Under the pieces are notes generated by a model that saw only the letters and a list, made by a program, of their open reading frames with translations, made no database searches and was not told the DNA's origin. DNA of 64,000 bases from Actinomadura sp. K4S16. Its GTDB lineage: Bacteria > Actinomycetota > Actinomycetes > Streptosporangiales > Streptosporangiaceae. This document shows, in pieces, positions 43,313 to 51,839 of the stretch. Location of the stretch: contig NZ_BDDE01000032.1 in NCBI RefSeq assembly GCF_008327685.1, positions 1-64,000 on the forward strand, read 5' to 3'. The number at the start of each line of letters is the position of its first letter. The first letter of the stretch is position 1. A program made the position numbers and the translations under genes.

Positions 43313-44217
43313 CGCGTCCGCTCCGAACGTACCGACCAGACCAGATAGGGGATCACCAGCAGGGCCACCGCGAACAGCAGGTAGGTGGCGATCGTGGCGC
43401 CGTTCGCCGGGTCGTGCCGGTCGAAGATCTCGACGTAGGTGGCGACGGCCGGCACGTAGGTGATGATCTGCTTGCCCGCGATCGCCATGATCAGGTCGAA
43501 CACCTTCAGCGAGATGTGCCCGAGGATGATCAGCGCGGACAGCGTCACCGGGCGGAGCTGCGGGAGGACCACGTACCGGTACACCTTCCACTCGGACGCG
43601 CCGTCCACCCGTGCCGCCTCGCGCAGCTCCCCGGGCACGCCGCGGAACCCCGCGAGGTACAGCGCCATCACGTAGCCGGACATCTGCCAGATCGCGGGCA
43701 GGGCCATGGCGGCCATGCCCCAGCTCGGGTCCTGCCACCAGCTGTTCGCCAGCCCGCCGAGGTGCAGCTTGTCGAACAGCTGGTTGAAGCCGACCGCGCG
43801 CTCCGGCGGCGCCGGGTTCATCAGCCAGCGCCACACGACGCCGCTGGCGATGAACGACACCGCCATGGGGAACAGGTAGACGACGCGGAAGGACGCCTCG
43901 CCGCGGATGCCCTTGTCCATCAGGAACGCCAGGAACGCGCCGAGCAGCAGGGCGCCGACGACGAACACCGCCGTGAACAGCAGCGCGTGCTTCACCGCGC
44001 CGGGCCAGCTGGGCTGGTCCCACAGGTCGACGAAGTTCCTGCCCTTGTCGAACCCGTACTCGGTGACCTCGTCGTGCTTGCCGCTCAGCGCGACCCGCGT
44101 GTTCCAGAAGATGAGCCCGTAGACGAACAGGCCGATCGCGACGATGGACGGCGAGACCAGCAGCAGCCCGGGCAGCCACCTGCGGCTACGGGCCCACCTG
44201 GAACCGGGAGAGCTCAC
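43309..44217 (-). CDS. Carbohydrate ABC transporter permease (MalF type)
   Basis: A 302-residue permease with six helices, starting at GTG 44217. It opens with a RRWLPGLLLVSPSIVAIGLFVYGLIF helix and has the EAA loop EAARVDGASEWKVYRYVVLP near residue 205. It partners the MalG-type permease. Both ends show 4-base overlaps with neighbours, so the three genes are translated together. Confidence 0.92.
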   Translation of the reverse strand: MSSPGSRWARSRRWLPGLLLVSPSIVAIGLFVYGLIFWNTRVALSGKHDEVTEYGFDKGRNFVDLWDQPSWPGAVKHALLFTAVFVVGALLLGAFLAFLMDKGIRGEASFRVVYLFPMAVSFIASGVVWRWLMNPAPPERAVGFNQLFDKLHLGGLANSWWQDPSWGMAAMALPAIWQMSGYVMALYLAGFRGVPGELREAARVDGASEWKVYRYVVLPQLRPVTLSALIILGHISLKVFDLIMAIAGKQIITYVPAVATYVEIFDRHDPANGATIATYLLFAVALLVIPYLVWSVRSERTR

Positions 44218-45518
44218 TGGCCGCTGTTCTTGGCCGCGCTCACCAGCCCCTGCTGGAGCTTGGCGACGTCCTTGCTCTGCAGGAAGAGGCCCACCGCCGT
44301 GTCGATGTCGGTGTGCTGCTTCTTACTGGCGTTGACGCCGTGCCAGAACGAGCCCGCCAGCTTGATGTCGGGCTTGTTCCACTGCTCGAACGCGTACTGG
44401 AGGTAGCCCTTGTAGAGGCTCTTGTTGGCGTCCTTGCGGGCGGGGACGGAACCCTTCTTCGGGTTGAACAGGTCCTGCCCCTCCTTACTGGACACCTCCT
44501 TCAGCCACGCGAGGGCGCCGCCGCGGTGGGGCGCTCCCTTGGGGAGGGTGAAGCTGTCCGACAGCCACATGTAGGTGCCGTCCGTGCCGGGGGAGGCCGC
44601 GTACTTGAAGTCGGTGTCGAGCTTCTTGCCGAGGCCGTTCGGCGCGCTGCCGACGAAGTACCCGTACGCCCAGTCGCCCATGATGTTGAACGCGGCCTTG
44701 CCGTCCACGACGGCCTTGGCGGCGCCCTGCCAGTCGGTGGACGCGGCCTCCAGCGTCGTGTACTTCATGATCTCGGCGTAGTCGGTCAGCGCCTTGGTGA
44801 CGGCCGGGCTGCTCCAGTCGGCACCCGGCTTCCACAGCGCGTTGTAGGCGTCGGTGCCGAGGTCGCCCAGCAGGACGTTCTCCAGCAGGTGGTCGGCCGT
44901 CCACTGCGCGCCGAGCGACAGCGGGACCTTCTTCGTCTTGTCCTTGACGGCCTTCAGTGTGGTGATGAACTCGGCGATCGTCTTGGGCGGTCCGGCGATC
45001 CCCGCGTCCTTGAGGATGCCCGGGTTGTACCAGAGCATGTTCGACCGGTGGATGTTCACCGGCACCGAGTAGATCTTGCCCTTGTAGCTGATCTGGTCGA
45101 GGAGCTGCTGCGGGTAGACCGACTTCAGGTTGTTGTCGTCGTAGAAGGAGTCCAGCGCCTCGATCTGCCCGGCCTTGATGTAGTCGAGCAGTTCGGCGCC
45201 CGCGTGGCCCTGGAAGGAGTCCGGCGGCTTGCGGTTCTGGAGCCGGCTCGCCAGGACCGCCTGAGCCTGGGTGCCCGACCCGCCGGCGATGGCGGCGTTG
45301 ACGAACTTGGTGCCGGGGTTCTTCTTCTCGAAGTCGGCCTGCATCGCGGCGAGGCCGTCCGCCTCACCGGGACCGGTCCACCAGGAGAAGACCTCGACCT
45401 GGGATTTGTCGTCGGAGCCCTTGTCGTCGCTGCCGCCGCAGCCCGACACGGCGAGGGCGGCGGTCATCGTCACGGCGGCGACCGCCTTCAGGCGCCGCCG
45501 GGGAGCACGTACTCGCAT
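44214..45518 (-). CDS. Extracellular sugar-binding lipoprotein (ABC importer)
   Basis: A 434-residue solute-binding protein of the carbohydrate (family 1) type. The signal peptide ends in the lipobox LAVSGC with Cys27 as lipidation site, followed by a Gly/Ser/Asp linker. FSWWTGPGEADGLAAMQADFEKKNPG and KAAFNIMGDWAYGYF are family-typical. It is the first gene of the importer operon. The sugar cannot be read from sequence. A candidate operator lies just upstream. Confidence 0.92.
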   Translation of the reverse strand: MRVRAPRRRLKAVAAVTMTAALAVSGCGGSDDKGSDDKSQVEVFSWWTGPGEADGLAAMQADFEKKNPGTKFVNAAIAGGSGTQAQAVLASRLQNRKPPDSFQGHAGAELLDYIKAGQIEALDSFYDDNNLKSVYPQQLLDQISYKGKIYSVPVNIHRSNMLWYNPGILKDAGIAGPPKTIAEFITTLKAVKDKTKKVPLSLGAQWTADHLLENVLLGDLGTDAYNALWKPGADWSSPAVTKALTDYAEIMKYTTLEAASTDWQGAAKAVVDGKAAFNIMGDWAYGYFVGSAPNGLGKKLDTDFKYAASPGTDGTYMWLSDSFTLPKGAPHRGGALAWLKEVSSKEGQDLFNPKKGSVPARKDANKSLYKGYLQYAFEQWNKPDIKLAGSFWHGVNASKKQHTDIDTAVGLFLQSKDVAKLQQGLVSAAKNSGQ

Positions 45519-45546
45519 CGTCCGTCCCTTCGGTTACCCCGAAAAA

Positions 45547-45577
45547 CAAGCGTCTGCTTGGACGGACGGACGGTCAA
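45547..45577 (-). promoter_or_regulatory. Candidate promoter/operator of the sugar importer
   Basis: On the minus strand TTGACC (45577-45572) could be a -35; no clear -10 lies 17-18 bases on. The inverted repeat CAAGC-GTCT-GCTTG (45547-45560) sits where RNA polymerase would bind and could be a LacI-type or similar sugar-regulator site. No regulator gene is adjacent. Confidence 0.35.
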
Positions 45578-45647
45578 CACCGGTCGCCGAATAGTGATCT
45601 TTCGGTGATGCGGCGGCCCGCGGCCCCGCCGGAGCGGGCGCCCGCGG

Positions 45648-46226
45648 CTACCAGCCGAGGGCGGGCGGCAGGGCGGAGAGCCCGGCGTCGGGCCAGTCGA
45701 GCGGCGCGCCGAGCGGCGCCAGTTCGGCCAGCTGGAGCCGGTACCAGAGGGAGGATTCGGGCCGGCGGGCCAGCTTCAGGCAGCGCTCCCACGTCCACCA
45801 CTCCGCGTGCTCGACCTCCTCCGGGTTAGGGCGGACGGCCGTGCCCGCGGGGACGACGGCGCGCACGACGGGGCAGCGCTCGTGCTCGACCGTCCCGTCG
45901 TCGGCCACGGCGCGGTAGTGGAACCGGGGCAGAACGGACGTGAGCGTCGCGTCCTGGATGCCGAGCTCGTCCTGCAGGCGCCGGAGCACGGCGTCGCGGA
46001 GCTTCTCGCCGGGCCCCGGATGGCCGCAGCAGCTGCCCGTCCAGACGCCGGGGAAGGTCCGCTTGTCCAGTGCGCGCTGAGTGATCAGGACGCGACCGTC
46101 CGTATCCGTGACATAGCAGGAGAATGCCAGGTGGTACGGCGTGTCACTGTGGTGGCTGGTGCTCTTGGGCGCGGTTCCGACCGCCTCGTCGTCCGCGTTG
46201 AGCAGCACAATCTCTTCGACGCCCAT
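45648..46226 (-). CDS. idi: Isopentenyl-diphosphate delta-isomerase, type I
   Basis: A 192-residue Nudix-fold enzyme interconverting isopentenyl and dimethylallyl diphosphate. The catalytic Cys is in TGSCCGHPGPGE and the second active-site Glu in WWTWE; metal-binding His residues are in HHSDTPYHLAFS. ATG 46226 (MGVEEIVLLN) is the likely start; a GTG 6 bases upstream is possible. It is divergent from dxs, and together they could supply precursors for the hopanoid operon 20 kb away. Confidence 0.93.
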   Translation of the reverse strand: MGVEEIVLLNADDEAVGTAPKSTSHHSDTPYHLAFSCYVTDTDGRVLITQRALDKRTFPGVWTGSCCGHPGPGEKLRDAVLRRLQDELGIQDATLTSVLPRFHYRAVADDGTVEHERCPVVRAVVPAGTAVRPNPEEVEHAEWWTWERCLKLARRPESSLWYRLQLAELAPLGAPLDWPDAGLSALPPALGW

Positions 46227-46376
46227 GCTCACTTCCTACCCCATCCCTCCTACCGGGGTCAGTCTTTTCACACCCCCCGGGCGGGTGGTCCGCGGCGCGT
46301 CGCGGGCGAACCGGGATTAAACTCAGAACGGCCCGAGCCAGGGGAGACCGAATCCCCGACGGAGGAGTTGAAACGA

Positions 46377-48299
46377 GTGAGCTTGCTGGAGTCGATCACA
46401 GGTCCCGACGACCTCAAACGACTGGACGCCGCTCAGATGTCTCGGCTCGCGGAGGAGATCCGCGAGTTCCTCGTCCAGGCGGTCTCCAAGACCGGCGGCC
46501 ATCTGGGCCCCAATCTCGGCGCGGTCGAGCTGACGATCGCGCTGCACCGCGTCTTCGACTCGCCGCACGACAAGATCCTCTTCGACACCGGCCACCAGGC
46601 CTACGTGCACAAGCTGCTCACCGGCAGGCACGACTTCGAGCTGCTGCGCCAGCGGGGCGGGCTCTCGGGCTACCCGAGCCGCGCCGAGTCCGAGCACGAC
46701 ATCATCGAGAACTCGCACGCCTCGACCGCCCTGTCCTACGCCGACGGGTTCGCCAAGGCCTTCCAGCTGCGCGGCGAGAGCGACCGCGCCGTCGTCGCGG
46801 TCGTCGGTGACGGCGCGCTGACCGGCGGCATGTGCTGGGAGGCGCTGAACAACATCGCCGCCGGCGTCGACCGGCCCGTCATCGTCGTCGTCAACGACAA
46901 CGGCCGCTCCTACTCGCCGACCATCGGCGGGCTCGCGTCCCACCTGGCCGACCTGCGCGTCACCCAGGGCTACGAGAACGCGCTCGACCTGATCAAGAAG
47001 ACGGTGCCGCGGGCGCCCGTGGTCGGCAACGTCGCCTACGAGGCGCTGCACGGCATCAAGAAGGGCCTCAAGGACGTCCTCCAGCCGCAGGCCATGTTCG
47101 AGGACCTCGGCATGAAGTACGTCGGCCCGATCGACGGCCACGACGAGGACGCCGTCGAGCGGGCGCTGCGCCGCGCCCGCGGGTTCGGCCGCCCGGTGAT
47201 CGTGCACTGCATCACCACCAAGGGCCGCGGCTACGCCCCCGCCGAGAACGACACCGAGGACTGCATGCACGGCGGCGGCGCGTTCGACCCCGCCACCGGC
47301 AAGTTCGTCACCGGCAAGGGCGGCCCCGACTGGACGAAGGTCTTCGGCGAGGAGATGGTGGCGATCGGGCGCGAGCGCCGCGACGTCGTCGGCATCACCG
47401 CCGCGATGCTCTACCCGGTCGGGCTCGCGCCGTTCGCCGAGGCGTTCCCCGACCGCATCTTCGACGTGGGCATCGCCGAGCAGCACGCCGTCACCTCCGC
47501 CACCGGCCTCGCGATGGGCGGCCTGCACCCGGTCGTGGCGCTGTACGCCACGTTCCTGAACCGCGCCTTCGACCAGGTCCTGATGGACACGGCGCTCCAC
47601 CGCCAGCCCGTCACCTTCGCCTTGGACCGCTCCGGCGTGACCGGGAGCGACGGCGCCAGCCACAACGGCATGTGGGACATGTCGATCCTGCAGCTCGTCC
47701 CGGGCATGCGCATCGCCGTCCCGCGCGACGGGGCCCGGCTCCGCGAGCTGCTGCGCGAGTGCGTGGCCGTCTCCGACGGCCCGACCGCGATCCGCTACCC
47801 CAAGGGCCCGGCGGCCGCCGACATCGAGGCGGTCGGCAAGGCCGGCGGCATGGACGTGCTGGCCCGCCACGACGGCTCCAACGGCGCCCGCGTCCTGCTG
47901 GTCGCGGTCGGCTCGATGGCGACGCCCGCGGTCGAGGCGGCCGAGCTGATCGCCGCGCAGGGCATCGGCGTCACCGTCGTCGACCCCCGGTGGGTGAAGC
48001 CGCTCGACCCGGCGCTGCTCGACCTCGCCCGCGAGCACACGCTCGTCGCCGTCGCCGAGGACAACGGCCGCACCGGCGCCGTCGGCGACGCCGTGGCGCG
48101 GCTGCTGCGCGACGCCGGCGTCGACGCGCCCCTCCGCACCTTCGGCATCCCGCAGGAGTTCCTCGACCACGCGTCCCGGGGGCAGATCCTCGCCGACATC
48201 GGGCTCACCCCGCAGGCCCTCGCCCGCGACGTGACCGAATCGGTGGCCCGCCTCACCGCCGACGCCGACGAGCCCGCCGCCTCGGAGGAGCGGTCCTAG
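46377..48299 (+). CDS. dxs: 1-deoxy-D-xylulose-5-phosphate synthase
   Basis: A 640-residue thiamine-diphosphate enzyme joining pyruvate and glyceraldehyde 3-phosphate, the entry step of the MEP isoprenoid pathway. The ThDP motif is GDGALTGGMCWEALNNI, then VVNDNGRSYSPTIGGL; the transketolase-type middle has FDVGIAEQHAVTSATGLA, and the C-terminal domain EDNGRTGAVGDAV. The start is GTG 46377 (MSLLESITGPDDLKRL) after GGAGGAG. The 150-base gap to idi holds both promoters; I found no riboswitch there. Confidence 0.95.
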   Translation: MSLLESITGPDDLKRLDAAQMSRLAEEIREFLVQAVSKTGGHLGPNLGAVELTIALHRVFDSPHDKILFDTGHQAYVHKLLTGRHDFELLRQRGGLSGYPSRAESEHDIIENSHASTALSYADGFAKAFQLRGESDRAVVAVVGDGALTGGMCWEALNNIAAGVDRPVIVVVNDNGRSYSPTIGGLASHLADLRVTQGYENALDLIKKTVPRAPVVGNVAYEALHGIKKGLKDVLQPQAMFEDLGMKYVGPIDGHDEDAVERALRRARGFGRPVIVHCITTKGRGYAPAENDTEDCMHGGGAFDPATGKFVTGKGGPDWTKVFGEEMVAIGRERRDVVGITAAMLYPVGLAPFAEAFPDRIFDVGIAEQHAVTSATGLAMGGLHPVVALYATFLNRAFDQVLMDTALHRQPVTFALDRSGVTGSDGASHNGMWDMSILQLVPGMRIAVPRDGARLRELLRECVAVSDGPTAIRYPKGPAAADIEAVGKAGGMDVLARHDGSNGARVLLVAVGSMATPAVEAAELIAAQGIGVTVVDPRWVKPLDPALLDLAREHTLVAVAEDNGRTGAVGDAVARLLRDAGVDAPLRTFGIPQEFLDHASRGQILADIGLTPQALARDVTESVARLTADADEPAASEERS

Positions 48300-48661
48300 C
48301 CGCCCTCCGCCGACAGCAGCCGCCACGCGTGGGTGATGGACGCGGCGGACGTGCCGAGCTCACGTCCCGAGTACGTCCATTGCCCGCGCAGGCACCAGAG
48401 GCGCCCCGCGCCGTCCTGGACGTAGACCTGGAGCGGGAAGCACGCATCGTGCGCGCGGATGACGCCCGCCGGGTCCACCACGGGCGCGAGGCTGGGCGCG
48501 CCCTCGCAGCGCACGCCCATGACGAACGTGTGCGGGTCCTGGCGCAGGAGACCCTGCGTCAGGTCGTACACGAGTACGGAGACGTAGTCGGGGCCGAGCC
48601 ACCTGAGGTCGGGGACCGTCTCGGGTGGGGGGAACCCGTACAGTTCTGGACCGCCGGTCAC
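48296..48661 (-). CDS. Hypothetical protein
   Basis: A 121-residue soluble protein from GTG 48661 (MTGGPELYGFPPPETVPDLRWLGPDYVSVLVYDL). It has four hydrophobic strands and two or three Cys but no domain I recognise. Its stop overlaps the dxs stop by 2 bases from the opposite strand. The coding composition is good, so it is probably real. No function is proposed. Confidence 0.68.
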   Translation of the reverse strand: MTGGPELYGFPPPETVPDLRWLGPDYVSVLVYDLTQGLLRQDPHTFVMGVRCEGAPSLAPVVDPAGVIRAHDACFPLQVYVQDGAGRLWCLRGQWTYSGRELGTSAASITHAWRLLSAEGG

Positions 48662-48726
48662 ACGCGCACCGTAGCGTCAGCCTCACCGTCGAGTCACTAG
48701 TTTCCCGGTGGGGACTTCGCCGGGGA

Positions 48727-50085
48727 TTACGCGGACCCCCGGCAGGCGGACCGCATCGCCTCCCAGCGGGCGAGCTTGACGCGTTCCCCTCGGTCGAGGC
48801 TGCGGGCGAGGGCGATCTCGGCGGCGTCGAGGTTCAGCCAGTCGTCGTAGGTGACGACGGGCAGCCCCCGCGACTCCAGCAGCTCCTCGATGGCCCCTTC
48901 CGGCGCCGTCTTCGCGTCCGCGAGGTCTTCCAGGAGGTTGCGGACGGTCTCGGCGGCGTCGGACTTGTTGGTCCCGACGACGCCGGACGGGCCGCGCTTG
49001 ATCCAGCCGGCGACGTACTCGCGCGGGACGTAGCCGCCGTCCGGGCCGAGGATGCGGCCGCCCTCGTTCGGGACGACGAAGGAGCGCTCGTCGAACGGGA
49101 CGCCCTCCAGCGGGACGCTCTGGTAGCCGACGGACCGCAGCACCATGCCGACCGGCAGCGTCTCGAACTCGCCGGTGCCGGTGACGCGGCCCGACTCGTC
49201 CAGCCGGGTCCGCTCCAGCCGGAGGCCCTCCACCCGGTCGGTGCCGAGGATCTCGGCGGGGGCGCGCCAGAACCGCACGTCGATGTGGCGGGCGCGCCCG
49301 GGGGCGGGCTCGCCCGTCCAGCCGTTCAGCACCTTGATGTTGCCGCGGACGTGCCGGTCGCTCTCGGCGAGCTCGGCGCTCGCCGGGTCGAGTTCCATGT
49401 CCTGCGGGCTGACGTGGATGCTCGCGTTGGGCAGCTCGCCCAGCTCGCGCGCCTCCTTCGTGGTGAACTTCGCCTGCGCCGGCCCGCGCCGCCCGATCAT
49501 GTGGATGCGCTTCACCCGGCTCCGCGACAGCGCCTCGATCACCTGCTCGGGCACGTCGGTGTCGCGCAGCTCGGCGGCCGTCTTGGCGAGGATCCGGACG
49601 ACGTCCACCGCGACGTTCCCGACGCCGACCACCGCGACCTCCTCGACCGACAGGTCGAACGCGTGGTCGGCGGCGTCGGGGTGCCCGCAGTACCAGTTGA
49701 CGAAGTCGGTCGCGGCGATGCTGCCGGGCAGGTCCTCACCCGGGATCCGCATGTGCCGGTCGACCATCGCGCCGGTCGAGTAGAGGACGGCGTCGTAGCA
49801 TCCGAGCAGGTCGTCGCGGGTGAGGTCGCGGCCGAGCTCGACGCACCCGAAGAACCGGACCGCCGGGTTCTCCAGCACCCGCTGCAGGTACTTGGCGATC
49901 GACTTGATGGACGTGTGGTCGGGCGCGACGCCGTAGCGCACCAGCCCGTACGGCGTCGGCAGCCGGTCGAAGACGTCCACCCGTACGTCGTCGCCGCCCT
50001 GCTTCACGAGGGCCTCGGCGGCGTAGATCCCCGCCGGGCCCGAACCGATCACCGCGACGCGCGCTGGAGAAGCCATGCGGGTCAT
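48727..50085 (-). CDS. fprA: Ferredoxin-NADP reductase FprA-like
   Basis: A 452-residue flavoprotein similar to mycobacterial FprA and adrenodoxin reductase: FAD motif VAVIGSGPAGIYAAEAL near the N-terminus, RLPTPYGLVRYGVAPDH, NADP motif VAVVGVGNVAVDVVRILAK and the C-terminal YVAGWIKRGPSGVVGTNKSDA. It transfers electrons between NADPH and ferredoxins, often for P450s. ATG 50085 is favoured by a nearby GGTGGG; ATG 50076 is the alternative. Confidence 0.9.
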   Translation of the reverse strand: MTRMASPARVAVIGSGPAGIYAAEALVKQGGDDVRVDVFDRLPTPYGLVRYGVAPDHTSIKSIAKYLQRVLENPAVRFFGCVELGRDLTRDDLLGCYDAVLYSTGAMVDRHMRIPGEDLPGSIAATDFVNWYCGHPDAADHAFDLSVEEVAVVGVGNVAVDVVRILAKTAAELRDTDVPEQVIEALSRSRVKRIHMIGRRGPAQAKFTTKEARELGELPNASIHVSPQDMELDPASAELAESDRHVRGNIKVLNGWTGEPAPGRARHIDVRFWRAPAEILGTDRVEGLRLERTRLDESGRVTGTGEFETLPVGMVLRSVGYQSVPLEGVPFDERSFVVPNEGGRILGPDGGYVPREYVAGWIKRGPSGVVGTNKSDAAETVRNLLEDLADAKTAPEGAIEELLESRGLPVVTYDDWLNLDAAEIALARSLDRGERVKLARWEAMRSACRGSA

Positions 50086-50136
50086 TGTGCCCACCCGTCG
50101 GTCGAAAGGACACCGTGAGTCCCGTCACTGGGGGCG

Positions 50137-51630
50137 TCAGGACTTGTAGACGATGCGCTCCCCGTCCCCCCGGCGTCCCACCATGCTGTGCCGGTACCCG
50201 TACAAAGCGTAGACGACGCCGCCGATGACCATCCAGGCGAGGAACCGCAGCCAGGTCTCCACCGGCAGGTTGATCATCACGAACAGGCAGGCGAGCACGG
50301 ACAGGATCGGGATGACCGGCACCCACGGCGTGCGGAACGCGCGCGGCAGGTCGGGGCGGGTGTTGCGCAGCACCACCACGGCGACCGAGACGACGAGGAA
50401 GGCGAACAGCGTGCCGATGTTGACCAGCTCGGCCAGCTCGGCGAGCGGGATGAACCCGGCGAGCACCGCGACGATCACGCCCATGATGACGGTCGCGCGG
50501 TAGGGGGTGCCGAAGCGCGGGTGCACGGCCGAGAGCCAGGGCGGCATCAGGCCGTCGCGGCCCATCGCGAAGAAGATGCGGCTCTGCCCGAGGAGCAGGA
50601 TGAGCACGACGGTGGTGAGGCCGACGACCGCGCCGATGCTGATGATCGTGGCGAAGACGGGATGGCCGACGGCTTTGAACGCGTCCGCGAGCGGCGCGGC
50701 GACGCTCAGCTCGGTGTACTTCTGCATGCCGACGACGACGGTCGCGACGGCCGCGTACAGGACGGCGGTGATGACGAGGGAGCCGATGAGCCCGACCGGC
50801 AGGTCCCGCTGCGGGCGCCGCGCCTCCTCGGCCGCGGTCGCGACGATGTCGAAGCCGATGTAGGCGAAGAACACGATGGCGACGGCGGAGAAGATGCCGA
50901 GCCAGCCGTAGCTGACCGGCGCGCTGCCGGTCAGGACCTGGATCAGCGGCGCCTTGAGGCCCTCCACGCTCGGCGTCGGCTTGGACGGCGGGATGAAGGG
51001 GTGGTAGTTGGCGCCCTTGACGAAGAACAGCCCGGCGAAGATCACCAGCAGCACGATGGCCACCTTGATCGAGACGACCACCGCGTTCACCCGCGAGGAG
51101 ATCTTGACGCCGAGGACGAGCAGCGCGGTCACCGCCAGCACGAGGCAGATGGCGGGGACGTTCACTGTCCCGCCTTCGCCCGGCGGGGCGGCGAGCGCCG
51201 TCGGGATCGTGATCCCGACGTCGTCCAGCAGCGAGGCGAAGTAGCCCGACCAGCCGACCGACACCACGGCCGCGCCGAGGGCCATCTCCAGGATGAGGTC
51301 CCAGCCGATGATCCAGGCGGGGAACTCCCCGATCGTGGCGTAGGAGAACGTGTAGGCCGAGCCGGCGACCGGGACGGTGGAGGCGAACTCGGCGTAGCAG
51401 AGCGCCGCGAGGCCGCACACGACGGCGGCGAGGATGAACGACAGCGCGACCGCCGGACCGGCCTTGTCCTTGGCGACCTCGCCGGTGAGCACGAAGATGC
51501 CGGTTCCGATGATCACGCCGATTCCGAAGACGGTGAGATCGAACGCCGACAGGTCGCGGCGGAGCCGGTGCTCCGGCTCCTCGGTATCCCTGATCGACTG
51601 CTCGACCGACTTCGTGCGCAGCACGTTCAC
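50137..51630 (-). CDS. APC family (cationic amino-acid type) permease
   Basis: A 497-residue permease with about twelve helices. The first helix carries the APC motif FGIGVIIGTGIFVLTGEVA, and the sixth region has FFAYIGFDIVATAAEEARRPQRDLPVG, both typical of the CAT/YfnA branch. I chose GTG 51630 (MNVLRTKSVEQSIRD) on ribosome-site spacing. It likely imports an amino acid by proton symport; which one is not readable. It stands alone between fprA and the fad operon. Confidence 0.9.
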   Translation of the reverse strand: MNVLRTKSVEQSIRDTEEPEHRLRRDLSAFDLTVFGIGVIIGTGIFVLTGEVAKDKAGPAVALSFILAAVVCGLAALCYAEFASTVPVAGSAYTFSYATIGEFPAWIIGWDLILEMALGAAVVSVGWSGYFASLLDDVGITIPTALAAPPGEGGTVNVPAICLVLAVTALLVLGVKISSRVNAVVVSIKVAIVLLVIFAGLFFVKGANYHPFIPPSKPTPSVEGLKAPLIQVLTGSAPVSYGWLGIFSAVAIVFFAYIGFDIVATAAEEARRPQRDLPVGLIGSLVITAVLYAAVATVVVGMQKYTELSVAAPLADAFKAVGHPVFATIISIGAVVGLTTVVLILLLGQSRIFFAMGRDGLMPPWLSAVHPRFGTPYRATVIMGVIVAVLAGFIPLAELAELVNIGTLFAFLVVSVAVVVLRNTRPDLPRAFRTPWVPVIPILSVLACLFVMINLPVETWLRFLAWMVIGGVVYALYGYRHSMVGRRGDGERIVYKS

Positions 51631-51758
51631 GTCTCGTTGCCCCTTCGCGTCCCGGTGTCCGGTTTTCGGCATAAGGCCGACAGCCGTATGCCCATATGTG
51701 CGCGGGTTATGATCCGCCGAAACCCGTGCATGTCCGTGACGTGGGGAAACGCCGGAAA

Positions 51759-51791
51759 AGAGGCGTTCCGAACCGTGTTCGGAACGCCTCT
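51759..51791 (-). terminator. Terminator of the fadA-fadB operon
   Basis: A perfect hairpin with 14-base arms (51759-51772 and 51778-51791) and a 5-base loop. On the minus strand it is followed by TTTTCC, a classic intrinsic terminator, 48 bases after the fadB stop. It separates the fad operon from the APC permease gene. Confidence 0.88.
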
Positions 51792-51839
51792 CTCCGTGAT
51801 GGGGCTCCGGATCCGTCCGGGGATCCGGTCGGCCGCGGG

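Noticed and set aside
46227..46376. Possible riboswitch or structured leader before dxs
   Set aside because: Only a short GGGGA/TCCCC stem was found; it matches no riboswitch I know.
46323..48326. 667-residue minus-strand frame opposite dxs
   Set aside because: Same reason: a GC-driven mirror of a real gene.
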